Source: a marine actinobacterium MedAcidi-G3 (GTDB lineage: Bacteria > Actinomycetota > Acidimicrobiia > Acidimicrobiales > Poriferisodalaceae). From it: a DNA stretch of 64,000 bases. The position numbers were made by a program, and so were the translations under genes. Position 1 is the stretch's first letter; each line of letters starts with the position of its first letter. Shown here piece after piece: positions 51,679 to 60,967 of the stretch. The stretch spans positions 62,001-126,000 of the forward strand of contig JUEP01000002.1 in assembly GCA_000817105.1 (NCBI GenBank), in the 5' to 3' direction. Under the pieces are notes generated by a model that made no database searches, was not told the DNA's origin, and saw nothing but the letters and a program-made list of their open reading frames with translations.

Positions 51679-53622
51679 GTGACCGATCCTCTTTGGACTC
51701 CAAATTCGATTCGACGCGAAGCTTCTAACCTATGGGCATTTGCCGAGTCAGTTGATGTTCCGTTAAACGCGAACTCGTACAGTGACCTACATAATTGGTC
51801 CCTAACTGAAAATACGTCTTTCTGGAGAGCAGTATGGAAGTTTGCTTCCGGTGTCGGCGACCTCGGCGAAGTCGATATCAAAAGAGATGGGATAGCAGAT
51901 TCACAATTTTTTCCAGACGCAAAACTCAACTTGGCCGAAAACTATTTACGTCGATCCGGAAATGAGCCCGCCCTTATTTACCGGGGCGAGAACGTCGTGG
52001 AACAATCTTTGACGTTTTCTGAACTCAGGTTTGCTGTCGGACGCGTCCAACAAGCGCTCAGGTCGGAGGGGGTTGGACCAGGCGACCGGGTGGCGACGCT
52101 TTTACCAAATGCGCCGGAGGCAGTCATCGTATTTTTGGCTGCTGCGAGTATTGGAGCAATTTATTCGTCGACCAGTCCCGACTTCGGAACAGCGGGAGTA
52201 CTCGATCGTTTTGGACAAATCGAGCCCAAGGTCCTAGTCGCAACCGATAGCTATTCCTATTCGGGCGTTCGACATGACATAACCGAAAAAGTGGCTCAGG
52301 TAGCTAGCCAATTATCTTCGCTTCGGCGCGTTGTATTGGTGAGCTACGACAAGACACCAATCGATACGTCCATCCCTCTCGCAGTTGGTTACGACGAGTG
52401 GATAGCCGACACAGAAGAGAGTCAACCAGAATTCGTTCACCTGAGTTTTGATCATCCGGTCTATGTCCTCTACTCATCTGGAACTACAGGCAAACCGAAA
52501 TGCATCGTTCATCGGGCTGGTGGCGTATTGCTCAAGCATTGGTCTGAACATTTACTCCACTGCGATCTCAAACCCGGGAATCGTTTGATGTATTTCACAA
52601 CGACTGGCTGGATGATGTGGAATTGGCTGATTGGCGGCCTGGCTAGTGGAGTTTCCCTAATTTTGTATGACGGATCGCCGTTCTTTCCCGGGCCATCGCG
52701 TTTGTTTGACCTTGCCGACGAGTTGCAACCTCAGCTTTTCGGTGTGAGCGCTAAGTTCATCGAAGCGGCAATGAAAGAAGGTTTGCGGCCTCGCGACACT
52801 CATGCACTGGCAAGTGTGGACACAATCGCTTCTACAGGGTCGCCTTTAGCTCCTGAAGGCTTTGACTGGGTGTATGAGGCAGTAAAACCAGATGTGCACC
52901 TCGCTTCGTTCTCTGGCGGGACAGATATTTGCGGGTGCTTTGTGATCGGAGATCCGACCAGCCCTGTCTATCGGGGGGAAATTCAGGTTCCTGCATTGGG
53001 GATGGATGTCGCTGTTTTCGACGAGGATGGAAATCGCCTTTCAGAAGGTTCGCAAGGAGAACTTGTTTGTTGCAACGCCTTTCCGTCGATGCCCCTCGAA
53101 TTCTGGGATGACCCAACGAAGAGTAAATACCGTGCGGCTTATTTCGAACGTTTCGAAGATGTCTGGCATCACGGCGATTTCGCGGAGTGGACCCCTCAGA
53201 ACGGCATGGTGATTACAGGTCGTTCGGACGCAACGCTTAACCCCGGAGGGGTCCGAATCGGGACCGCAGAAATTTATCGCCAAGTCGATCTAATTGACGA
53301 GGTCCTGGAAAGCATCGTTGTTGGCCAGCAATTCGAATCGGATACGCGAGTCATTTTGTTTGTTCGTCTTCGCGAAGGGTTAACCCTCGATGATGAACTC
53401 AGCCAGAAAATTAGAGACCAGGTCCGTGTCGGTGCCTCACCTCGGCATATGCCCGCAATAGTTGCTCAGGTCCCCTCAATCCCAAGGACTAGAAGCGGGA
53501 AACTTGTTGAGTTAGCGGTCAGAGATGCTGTCCACGGACGCGAAGTTAAGAACCTAGAAGCTATCGATGACCCATCTGCGTTGGATTATTTTCGCAACCA
53601 TCCGAAGCTAGCTGACCACTAG
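51679..53622 (+). CDS. Acetoacetyl-CoA synthetase
   Basis: AMP-forming acyl-CoA synthetase of the acetoacetate type. The ATP loop YSSGTTGKPKCIVH, the family-specific YFTTTGWMMWNWLIGGL, SFSGGTDICGCFV, and the C-terminal RTRSGKLVELAVRD with the catalytic Lys are all present. Starting at GTG 51679 gives 647 residues, the usual AacS length; GGAGGG lies just three to four bases before it. A longer frame from 51625 is not supported. It lets the cell use acetoacetate, an end product of leucine and some ring catabolism. Specificity by family motifs; a related short-branched acid is possible. Confidence 0.9.
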   Translation: MTDPLWTPNSIRREASNLWAFAESVDVPLNANSYSDLHNWSLTENTSFWRAVWKFASGVGDLGEVDIKRDGIADSQFFPDAKLNLAENYLRRSGNEPALIYRGENVVEQSLTFSELRFAVGRVQQALRSEGVGPGDRVATLLPNAPEAVIVFLAAASIGAIYSSTSPDFGTAGVLDRFGQIEPKVLVATDSYSYSGVRHDITEKVAQVASQLSSLRRVVLVSYDKTPIDTSIPLAVGYDEWIADTEESQPEFVHLSFDHPVYVLYSSGTTGKPKCIVHRAGGVLLKHWSEHLLHCDLKPGNRLMYFTTTGWMMWNWLIGGLASGVSLILYDGSPFFPGPSRLFDLADELQPQLFGVSAKFIEAAMKEGLRPRDTHALASVDTIASTGSPLAPEGFDWVYEAVKPDVHLASFSGGTDICGCFVIGDPTSPVYRGEIQVPALGMDVAVFDEDGNRLSEGSQGELVCCNAFPSMPLEFWDDPTKSKYRAAYFERFEDVWHHGDFAEWTPQNGMVITGRSDATLNPGGVRIGTAEIYRQVDLIDEVLESIVVGQQFESDTRVILFVRLREGLTLDDELSQKIRDQVRVGASPRHMPAIVAQVPSIPRTRSGKLVELAVRDAVHGREVKNLEAIDDPSALDYFRNHPKLADH

Positions 53623-53727
53623 TCGCTTCTAGGATTCGATGTTTACTGCCCCAACTTCTGTCGTTGGGTGGCATTCTGATTAGGTGGATAACTCTCAACC
53701 ATGCCGACTTTGGAAAACAATCGTTAG

Positions 53728-54612
53728 GTGAATAGCGATCAAAGCGCCCAAAAGAGAGGTGTCCCGGCAGCGGCAATCGCAATGGTTGGCTGGGCTGCCT
53801 CAGGAGTTATAGCGAAAGGAATCACCGAGCTAGGAACATTCGCAGTTGTTTTCTGGAGAATGTGGATCTACGCAGTAATAGTGATCTTGTTCCTGATAGT
53901 CAGAGGAACGCCTTTAAGAAAAGAATCTCTGAGAATTTCTTGGAGGGGTGGGGTTTCCTTAGGTGCGGACATCATGCTCTTCTTCTCTGCGTTGCGTTTG
54001 ACCACAGTCGCGAATGCAACGGTGATCGGGTCGTGTCAGCCCTTAATTCTGTTATTCATAGCTGGTCGAATCTTCGGTGAGCGACCTAGACGTTACGACT
54101 GGGTCTTGGCTGTGGTCGCAATGGGTGGCGTTGCGATCGTGATGTTTGGTTCGACAGGTGTTCAAGGCTGGAGTCTGAGCGGAGACCTTTTATCTATAGC
54201 AACTGTGGTCGCATGGACCTTGTATTTCGTCTTCTCAAAACTAAGCACTCGAAAGATAGAAGCTTCGCAGTACACAGGTGCAACGGCACTGATCTGCGCT
54301 TTGTTCGCCACCCCATTTGCCCTCGCTTCGGGGCAGCTATTCAACATGCCGTCAGGCAATGCTTGGATTTGGTTGTTTATTCTCTCTATAGGCCCGGGTT
54401 TCACCTCGCATATGTTGATGAATTGGGCTTTGGCTCACATACCAGTTTGGTTCGGTTCCACTTTGACCCTTGCTATTCCGGTAACTGCCACGGTCATGGC
54501 TTGGGTCTTTCTTGGCGAAGATGTTGTTGCGCTTCAGTTTTTGGGCATGGGGATAGTTCTGTTCGCTCTGGGATTCATAGTAATCGGACAATCCAATACC
54601 GCTCGACGCTAA
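53728..54612 (+). CDS. EamA/DMT-family transporter
   Basis: Ten hydrophobic helices in two EamA repeats (residues ~12-140 and 150-285), 294 residues. The first repeat has AAIAMVGWAASGVIAKG, FWRMWIYAVIVILFL and ATVIGSCQPLILLFIAGRIFGERP; the second has LLSIATVVAWTLYFVFSKLSTRK and LAIPVTATVMAWVFLGEDV, typical of drug/metabolite transporters. Starts at GTG 53728 with a weak ribosome binding site. It lies between acetoacetyl-CoA synthetase and the convergent hydratase (nine bases between stops). Exports or imports an unknown small metabolite, perhaps one tied to this catabolic region. Confidence 0.9.
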   Translation: MNSDQSAQKRGVPAAAIAMVGWAASGVIAKGITELGTFAVVFWRMWIYAVIVILFLIVRGTPLRKESLRISWRGGVSLGADIMLFFSALRLTTVANATVIGSCQPLILLFIAGRIFGERPRRYDWVLAVVAMGGVAIVMFGSTGVQGWSLSGDLLSIATVVAWTLYFVFSKLSTRKIEASQYTGATALICALFATPFALASGQLFNMPSGNAWIWLFILSIGPGFTSHMLMNWALAHIPVWFGSTLTLAIPVTATVMAWVFLGEDVVALQFLGMGIVLFALGFIVIGQSNTARR

Positions 54613-54621
54613 CAAGTAATG

Positions 54622-55437
54622 TCAGCGGCCTTTCCAGCTAGGTAGTCGTTTTTCTGAGAAGGCCTTCGGTCCCTCTCGAGCGTCTTCGCTTTCCATCATC
54701 GACCTGACGGCCGGATATTCTTTGTAGAACGCCTCTTCTAGCGGGTGGTTTAGGCCGCGAGTAGCAGACTGCTTAGTTGCGCGGATAGACAATGGCGCCC
54801 CAAGCAGTATCTCGTCAATCAAACCATCAACCGCAATGTCCAAGTCAGAATAAGGCACCACTTTATTGATGATTCCAATTTCTAGGGCCCGGTTCGCTGT
54901 CATCGATTTACCGGTCAACAAGTACTCCATCGCCAATTTCAAAGGCACTTGGCGTGGCAGTCGATGAACACCTCCCCCGCCAGCGTAAATACCTCTTCGC
55001 GGTTCTGGAAGGCCAAATTCGACATGATCAGCCGCAACAACTAGGTCGCATGCCATTGCCACTTCGAAACCTCCACCTAGAGCTACCCCGTTTACTCGTG
55101 CGATGAGTGGTTTCGGATAATCGAACCGTTCAATAAGTTTCGTCACCGTCTTCATCAACTCAGCATCAGCTCTTTGATCATCTTCCGACGAGTGTTGAAT
55201 CTGACTCAAATACTTCAGATCACGACCGGCGCAGAAGGCCCTATCTCCCATTCCCGTTACCACTACTATCCACACTTCGTCGTCATTCGCTGCATGGTCG
55301 AGGAGGTCGCTCCATTCTTTATGTGCAGGAGTGTTGATCGCGTTCCTGACCTCCGGCCGGTTAATAGTTATTTGAGCGACATTTGGTCGTGTTATCTCAT
55401 AAAGAAAATATTCTGGAGTGAAATCAAGTGGTTGCAT
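54622..55437 (-). CDS. Enoyl-CoA hydratase/isomerase family protein
   Basis: Crotonase fold, 271 residues. The oxyanion-hole segments AFCAGRDLKYLS and ALGGGFEVAMACD are clear. Both catalytic Glu of true hydratases can be aligned: one in GGGFEVAMACD, one in FGLPEPRRGIYAGGGG, so hydratase chemistry is likely. KSMTANRALEIGIINKVV and the C-terminal tail are normal. Methylglutaconyl-CoA, carnitinyl-CoA and generic enoyl-CoA hydratases all look like this. It is divergent from a SnoaL-like gene over 54 bases. Confidence 0.92.
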   Translation of the reverse strand: MQPLDFTPEYFLYEITRPNVAQITINRPEVRNAINTPAHKEWSDLLDHAANDDEVWIVVVTGMGDRAFCAGRDLKYLSQIQHSSEDDQRADAELMKTVTKLIERFDYPKPLIARVNGVALGGGFEVAMACDLVVAADHVEFGLPEPRRGIYAGGGGVHRLPRQVPLKLAMEYLLTGKSMTANRALEIGIINKVVPYSDLDIAVDGLIDEILLGAPLSIRATKQSATRGLNHPLEEAFYKEYPAVRSMMESEDAREGPKAFSEKRLPSWKGR

Positions 55438-55491
55438 TACTTGATCGTAGGCAGAACAGCATTAATCCGTCAGACATGCTGGACTACGGAG

Positions 55492-55944
55492 ATGAAGACT
55501 GAAGAAACACGAACACTTATCGAGCGGTACTACAGGGCATTAACCCAGGGTGATCGCGAAGACCTCCGGGAATGTCTTAGCCCTAATGTTGTCTGGCAAC
55601 TTCCAGCTACGGCGGGAGCCACCGGCACAGGTGGGTCAAATAAAGATGGGGTCGTGAGCGGTCGAGAGTCTGTCGCTGCGGAACTAGGCGGAAGGACCAT
55701 TAAAGACACCTTCGATCTTTCCCAGCCATTCGGATTGGAAATTCGGAGCATGATAGTTGATGGCCAATATGCAGCTGTTCAACAGAGACTGACTGCTACG
55801 ACCAAAGCCAAAGGCCTTCCATACGACAATCAATACTGTTGGATCTATTTGTGTGAGGAGAACCAGATAACTCGCATGGAGGAATACACCGACACTCTCT
55901 ACGCCGCTAGGACAATGGGTTGGGATCTGGGGGACTCGAACTAA
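55492..55944 (+). CDS. SnoaL-like/ketosteroid isomerase-related protein (NTF2 fold)
   Basis: 150 residues from the ATG at 55492; longer in-frame readings to 55174 lie antisense in the hydratase gene. The NTF2-like order is visible: LIERYYRALTQGDREDLRECLSPNVVWQLP (helix 1 and first strand with the family's Trp), GRESVAAELGGR, and the long strand QRLTATTKAKGLPYDNQYCWIYLCEENQITRMEEYTDTLYA. The Gly/Thr-rich GATGTGGSNKDGV loop is unusual. It is coupled to the dienelactone hydrolase through TAATG. Substrate unknown. Confidence 0.83.
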   Translation: MKTEETRTLIERYYRALTQGDREDLRECLSPNVVWQLPATAGATGTGGSNKDGVVSGRESVAAELGGRTIKDTFDLSQPFGLEIRSMIVDGQYAAVQQRLTATTKAKGLPYDNQYCWIYLCEENQITRMEEYTDTLYAARTMGWDLGDSN

Positions 55945-56681
55945 TGATTGAGACCCACTTAGCTATCGAAACTGGCGAAGGTAAAATGTCTACTTTTGTG
56001 GTTCGCCCCGAATCAGATGGGCCTTTCCCGGTGATTCTGTTTCTTATGGACGCACCGGGAAAACGAGAAGAACTTCATGATATGGCAAGGCGAGTCGCAG
56101 CAACGGGCTATTACGTCATGTTGCCAAATCTCTATTACCGAGACGTCCCCTCTTTTACGATTCATCGCGAGGACCCAGTCAGTTCCAAGTACATGGCTCA
56201 GCTAATGGATAATCTCAGCAACGCCATGGTCTCTCGAGACGCTGCGAAACTTATGGAACAAGCCGAGTCAGATGACTCAGCCAACACAGACCTTGTCGGA
56301 GTAACCGGATACTGCATGAGCGGACCTTTCGCTTTATGGCTAGCTGCTGACTACCCCGAGAAAATAAAAGCTGCGGCATCTATACACGGTGTTCGCCTAG
56401 CGACTGATGCCGATGACTCGCCACATACAAGAGCAGCCCAGATTGACGGAGAAGTTCTAGTTCTCGCCGCAGAGTTCGATGACTGGGTGGACAAACCTCA
56501 TTTTGATCGCCTGACAGATGCCCTGATCAACGCTGATGTCTCCCACTACGCAGAATGGGTCGACGGAGTTCACCACGGTTTCGTCTTTTCGCAACGAGCC
56601 AAGTACGACAAAGCTGCTTCTGAGCGTCACTGGGAACTCTTGCACTCGTTATTCGACCGTAACCTAAAGTCATCGGCATGA
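55944..56681 (+). CDS. Dienelactone hydrolase family protein
   Basis: Alpha/beta-hydrolase of 245 residues. The nucleophile elbow is GYCMSGPFA, with Cys as in dienelactone hydrolase, Asp in AAEFDDWVD, and His in VHHGFVF, giving a complete Cys-Asp-His triad. FPVILFLMDAPGKREELHDMARRVAATGYYVMLPNLY is the usual oxyanion and N-terminal region. The start ATG shares its A with the stop of the previous gene, and its own stop overlaps the next gene in ATGA. The substrate need not be dienelactone; esters and lactones are both possible. Confidence 0.9.
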   Translation: MIETHLAIETGEGKMSTFVVRPESDGPFPVILFLMDAPGKREELHDMARRVAATGYYVMLPNLYYRDVPSFTIHREDPVSSKYMAQLMDNLSNAMVSRDAAKLMEQAESDDSANTDLVGVTGYCMSGPFALWLAADYPEKIKAAASIHGVRLATDADDSPHTRAAQIDGEVLVLAAEFDDWVDKPHFDRLTDALINADVSHYAEWVDGVHHGFVFSQRAKYDKAASERHWELLHSLFDRNLKSSA

Positions 56682-57511
56682 CGGTCTTATCTAGCTCCTG
56701 CAGTCGGATTGCTGTTGCTGATCCCGCTGAGGTCTCAGCTGCCAATCCGATACACGACGAAAGCGCCACTAGTTATGGGTATGCGGGTGGAATTGTTGCC
56801 GGCATACATACCTACGGTTGGATGGTTCCTGCCATTCTCGATGCTCTCGGCACTGGTTGGCTCTCCCATGGCTGGTGCGAATTTCGGCTTCCCAGACCGG
56901 TTTATGCAGGTGATGAACTCCTCACAGAAGTTACGCCTTCTGCAGAAAATTCAGATGTCGGGTTGATAACTCAAAAAGTTGTTTCCGACGGGCGGGTCAC
57001 TATCGAAGGCACTATCGGTTTAGGCGATGCTCCTTGGATAAGTGAATTCAAGCTTCCAACTAGCCGGACCCCCGTTCCCGAGCCAGTGGATAGACCGTTT
57101 CTAGGGTTGAATAAGATTCCAACCGATGTCGATTATCCGCCTATGTCCGTGCCCTTAACAGCTAACGATGCAAGAGTTTGGATGGCCGAACGAATCCATG
57201 ACGACGACCCTGCATGGATCTCGGGTGATGCTCCTCTTATTCATCCATCGTGGGTTTTGGGACAAATGACACCATTAATCAGACACTCTTATCGAATGCC
57301 TGCTGGAGTTCATGCCTCAGGACGCGTACAACATCTGCGGCCTTTTCATGCTGACGGAGATGTTGTGGTCGCTGGGAGATGGGGTGAACTCGAGATCAAG
57401 AAAGAGAAGCCGTGGTCTACCACCGACGCCGTGTTCATTGATGCTCATGGCTCAGAAGTTGCCCTTGTTCAACAAGTCGCTGTGATTCTTCCAGCGCCCA
57501 ACAAGGGTTGA
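56678..57511 (+). CDS. MaoC-like tandem hotdog protein with an altered active site
   Basis: Two hotdog halves in 277 residues. The first has NPIHDESATSYGYAGGIVAGIHTYGW, the hydratase-2 motif in which His26 is kept, but the catalytic Asp of the usual S-G-D-x-N-P-x-H is Ala21 (SAANPIH). The second half, MPAGVHASGRVQHLRPFHADGDVVVAGRW, has no D-x4-H. Thus classical enoyl-CoA hydratase activity is doubtful; thioesterase or binding roles are possible. It is coupled to the dienelactone hydrolase, and the carboxylase follows after 64 bases. The fold is well supported, the activity is not. Confidence 0.83.
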   Translation: MTVLSSSCSRIAVADPAEVSAANPIHDESATSYGYAGGIVAGIHTYGWMVPAILDALGTGWLSHGWCEFRLPRPVYAGDELLTEVTPSAENSDVGLITQKVVSDGRVTIEGTIGLGDAPWISEFKLPTSRTPVPEPVDRPFLGLNKIPTDVDYPPMSVPLTANDARVWMAERIHDDDPAWISGDAPLIHPSWVLGQMTPLIRHSYRMPAGVHASGRVQHLRPFHADGDVVVAGRWGELEIKKEKPWSTTDAVFIDAHGSEVALVQQVAVILPAPNKG

Positions 57512-57575
57512 GCGAGAACAACAGGGCTTAGATGATGTAGAACGTGCGTAGAAAAGCATCCGTGAAGAGGTACTC

Positions 57576-60500
57576 ATGCCTATAGAAAAGCTCCTGATAG
57601 CGAACCGTGGCGAAATCGCTATACGAATAGCTCGTGCAGCTGGTGATCTGGGAATTACGAGTGTGGCAGCATTTAGTTCTGATGATCACTCGTCTTTGCA
57701 TAGACAGGTTTCCGATGAATCAGTAGGACTAGATGGCAGTGGGGTAGCCGCCTACCTAGACATAGACCAGCTCGTCGAAGCCGTTATTTCCTCTGGTTGT
57801 GACGCCGTTCACCCTGGGTATGGATTTCTAGCCGAAAATCCTAATTTTGCGAGTGCCTTGGAGACCAAGGGCATCATATTTGTGGGGCCACCTTCTGATC
57901 AGTTGGCTTTATTCGGAGACAAGCTTTCAGCTAGGAACTTAGCTAAGCGGCTTGATGTTCCAGTAGTCGCGGCAACTGCGGGAGCAGCAACTCTGGAAGA
58001 GGTTGAAGAGTTCCTGACGGAGCATGAGTCAATCATGATCAAAGCTGTGGCAGGAGGTGGTGGCCGAGGGATGCGCGAAGTCCGCAAAGGCCAAGATCTC
58101 GCAACAATTTTTGAGCGCTGCCGAAGCGAAGCCCAATCTTCTTTCGGGATCGGTGACCTGTACGCAGAAAAGCTTGTTGAAGCGGCGAGGCACATAGAAG
58201 TCCAAATACTCGGAGACGGATCTTCAGTTACTCATCTCGGCGAACGAGAATGCACCTTACAAAGACAGAACCAGAAGATTGTTGAGATCGCTCCGTCGCC
58301 ATCAATCAGCCCGGAAACACGGGAATTATTAACTCAAGCCGCTACCAAAATGGCCCAAGAGGTTAACTATCTGGGTTTGGGTACCTGGGAATTCTTGGTT
58401 GACGCAAACAACCCAGCGACTGTGGCCTTTATAGAAACCAATGCGCGACTTCAAGTGGAACACACCGTGACCGAGGAAGTAACTGGCGTTGACTTAGTTC
58501 GCAGTCAAATTCTCGTAGCAGGCGGTGCTTCGCTAACCGACTTACGCTTGCAGCAAAATCAGGTGCCCGAAGCAAAAGGGTTCGCCATTCAATGTCGTGT
58601 CAACACTGAAACAATGACCGAAGAAGGCTTAGCTCGACCAGCCGGAGGAACTATCTCAGTATTCGAAACTCCTAGTGGGCCTGGAGTTAGAACAGATTCC
58701 TATGGCTACCAGGGGTATGCAACAAATCCGAATTTTGATTCGTTGATTGCAAAGGTAATTGGGTACTCCCCTACCAGCAACTACGAAGACGCAGTTCGAC
58801 GAGTTAGGCGTGCTCTTAATGAATTTCGGATAGAAGGAGTGTCGACGAACATTTCGTATCTACTCGCTTTACTTGACCGGCCGGAAGTACAAGCAAACAC
58901 CGTCACTACGGGCTTTATAAACGCATTCGCTTCCGAACTCCTCGAAGCGGCCCAGGTGATCTCATCAAATCAGTGGTTACCTCTTCCTTCTGAGGAAGAG
59001 TCGAATACTTCTCTTGCGGGAGCACAGGTCAGCAACGACCCTCTGGCTGTTCTTCAACACGGTGATATCGATCACAGGGAAGCCAATAGCTCTTCAGCTG
59101 ACTCAAAGACTTCGGCATCGCTCGGTCCCGATGGCTCTCGGGCCGTGGAAGCTCCACTACAGGGCACCATTATCTCTCTTTCCGTGGAGCCAGGCGATGA
59201 GGTAGCTGCGGGTCAGCCCGTCGCCGTCATGGAAGCAATGAAGATGGAACATGTCATCGCATCGACTATGACCGGCATAGTTCGTTCCTTGGGCGTTGCT
59301 CAGGGTGACACTATTTACGAAGGTCACCCGCTTCTGTTTATTGAAGAGGCAGATCTCGATATCCAGAGCGATGAGACCGAGGCCACAATTGACCTTGACT
59401 TCATTAGACCAGATCTGCAGGAAGTCTTCGACCGCCATTACAAAGGAATGGATGAAGCGAAACCATCGGCCGTTGAGAAGCGACATGGCAGAGGTCATCG
59501 AACAGCCCGCGAGAATTTGTCGCGCCTCATCGATGACGGGACATTCGTAGAGTACGGACCCTTAATGGTCGCAGCACAACGAAGACGGCGGAGTCTCGAC
59601 GATCTTATTGATAACACCCAAGGCGATGGCATGGTCGCGGGAATCGGGAGCGTGAACGGCGACTTATTTAGTCAAGACGATGCTCAAACAATGGTGATGT
59701 CCTACGACTACATGGTTCTAGCTGGGACACAGGGACTCCAAAACCACCGAAAAAAGGATCGGCTCTTCGAGTTGGCGGAGCAGAATAAACTTCCGACCGT
59801 CTTACTCGCTGAAGGTGGCGGTGGGCGCCCTGGGGATACCGACACAGCCGGCGGTGCCGGCCTTGACTGTTGGGCGTTCACCTTCTTCGCCAAACTGTCT
59901 GGTTTAGTCCCACTTGTGGGTGTCACCAATGGCCGCTGCTTCGCGGGCAACGCCGTGCTACTCGGTTGTTGCGACGTGATCATTGCTACTGAAGGGTCGA
60001 ACATTGGTATCGGCGGTCCGGCGATGATCGAAGGCGGCGGACTCGGCGTCTTTCGACCTGAAGAAGTTGGGCCTGTCGATGTGCAATATCCGAACGGCGT
60101 CATTGACATCCTCGTCAAAGACGAAGACGAAGCAATGGACACAGCTAAGAAATATCTTTCTTATTTCCAAGGACCAGTCGAGAGTTGGGAGGCACCGGAT
60201 CAGCGATTGTTAAGACACATTGTTCCTGAGAATCGACTTCGTGCTTACGACGTTCGCGAGGTCATTGAGACTATGTGTGATATCGACTCGACTCTCGAAA
60301 TACGCAAGGGTTGGGGACCTGGTTGCATCACAACTTTGGCTCGGATCGAGGGCCACCCCGTTGGCATCATCGCTAACAACAACCACCACCTTGGCGGGGC
60401 CATAGACGCAGATGTTGGCGACAAGGGCAGCAGGTTCATGCAACTCTGCGATGCTCACGATATACCGCTGATCTTTTTGTGCGATACGCCAGGGATCATG

Positions 60501-60959
60501 GTGGGGCCTCAAGCCGAGTATGAAGCGACGGTCCGTCACGCAAGCAGAATGTTTGTGACCTCGGCCAGCGTCACAGTGCCATTTATGACCGTTGTATTGC
60601 GCAAAGGGTATGGACTCGGTGCTCAAGCTATGGCTGGAGGCAGCTTCAAAGCACCAGTATTTTGTGTGGCTTGGCCAACAGGCGAATTTGGTGGGATGGG
60701 ACTCGAAGGCTTCGTGAAACTTGGTTACCGCAAGGAGCTGGAATCTATCGAGGATCCGAAAGAGCGAATCGCCTACTACGAAGAGATGGTGGCGAAACTA
60801 TACGAGAATGGCAAGGCTGTGAGTACGGCAACATTTTTTGAATTAGATGATGTAATCGATCCCGCAAAAACTCGTACCTGGGTCTCTATGGCTCTGAAGG
60901 CGGCCCCAAAACCGTCTCCAAGGGACGGAAAGAAACGTCCGATGGTTGATACCTGGTAG
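57576..60959 (+). CDS. Single-chain biotin-dependent acyl-CoA carboxylase (BC-BCCP-CT)
   Basis: All three parts of an acyl-CoA carboxylase in 1127 residues. Biotin carboxylase (1-~450): IEKLLIANRGEIAIRIARA, HPGYGFLAEN, AVAGGGGRGMREV, ETNARLQVEHTVTE. A poorly conserved linker (~455-525) contains Ser and Asn runs. Biotin carrier domain (~527-600) has EAMKM with biotinyl Lys556. Carboxyltransferase (~608-1127) has the N and C halves, including AEGGGGRPGDTDT and GSFKAPVFCVAWPTGEFGGMGLEG. This organisation matches the single-chain long-chain acyl-CoA carboxylases described from Mycobacterium avium and Rhodopseudomonas. GAGG about seven bases before ATG. Substrate by neighbours unknown. Confidence 0.93.
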   Translation: MPIEKLLIANRGEIAIRIARAAGDLGITSVAAFSSDDHSSLHRQVSDESVGLDGSGVAAYLDIDQLVEAVISSGCDAVHPGYGFLAENPNFASALETKGIIFVGPPSDQLALFGDKLSARNLAKRLDVPVVAATAGAATLEEVEEFLTEHESIMIKAVAGGGGRGMREVRKGQDLATIFERCRSEAQSSFGIGDLYAEKLVEAARHIEVQILGDGSSVTHLGERECTLQRQNQKIVEIAPSPSISPETRELLTQAATKMAQEVNYLGLGTWEFLVDANNPATVAFIETNARLQVEHTVTEEVTGVDLVRSQILVAGGASLTDLRLQQNQVPEAKGFAIQCRVNTETMTEEGLARPAGGTISVFETPSGPGVRTDSYGYQGYATNPNFDSLIAKVIGYSPTSNYEDAVRRVRRALNEFRIEGVSTNISYLLALLDRPEVQANTVTTGFINAFASELLEAAQVISSNQWLPLPSEEESNTSLAGAQVSNDPLAVLQHGDIDHREANSSSADSKTSASLGPDGSRAVEAPLQGTIISLSVEPGDEVAAGQPVAVMEAMKMEHVIASTMTGIVRSLGVAQGDTIYEGHPLLFIEEADLDIQSDETEATIDLDFIRPDLQEVFDRHYKGMDEAKPSAVEKRHGRGHRTARENLSRLIDDGTFVEYGPLMVAAQRRRRSLDDLIDNTQGDGMVAGIGSVNGDLFSQDDAQTMVMSYDYMVLAGTQGLQNHRKKDRLFELAEQNKLPTVLLAEGGGGRPGDTDTAGGAGLDCWAFTFFAKLSGLVPLVGVTNGRCFAGNAVLLGCCDVIIATEGSNIGIGGPAMIEGGGLGVFRPEEVGPVDVQYPNGVIDILVKDEDEAMDTAKKYLSYFQGPVESWEAPDQRLLRHIVPENRLRAYDVREVIETMCDIDSTLEIRKGWGPGCITTLARIEGHPVGIIANNNHHLGGAIDADVGDKGSRFMQLCDAHDIPLIFLCDTPGIMVGPQAEYEATVRHASRMFVTSASVTVPFMTVVLRKGYGLGAQAMAGGSFKAPVFCVAWPTGEFGGMGLEGFVKLGYRKELESIEDPKERIAYYEEMVAKLYENGKAVSTATFFELDDVIDPAKTRTWVSMALKAAPKPSPRDGKKRPMVDTW

Positions 60960-60967
60960 AGGCGCTT

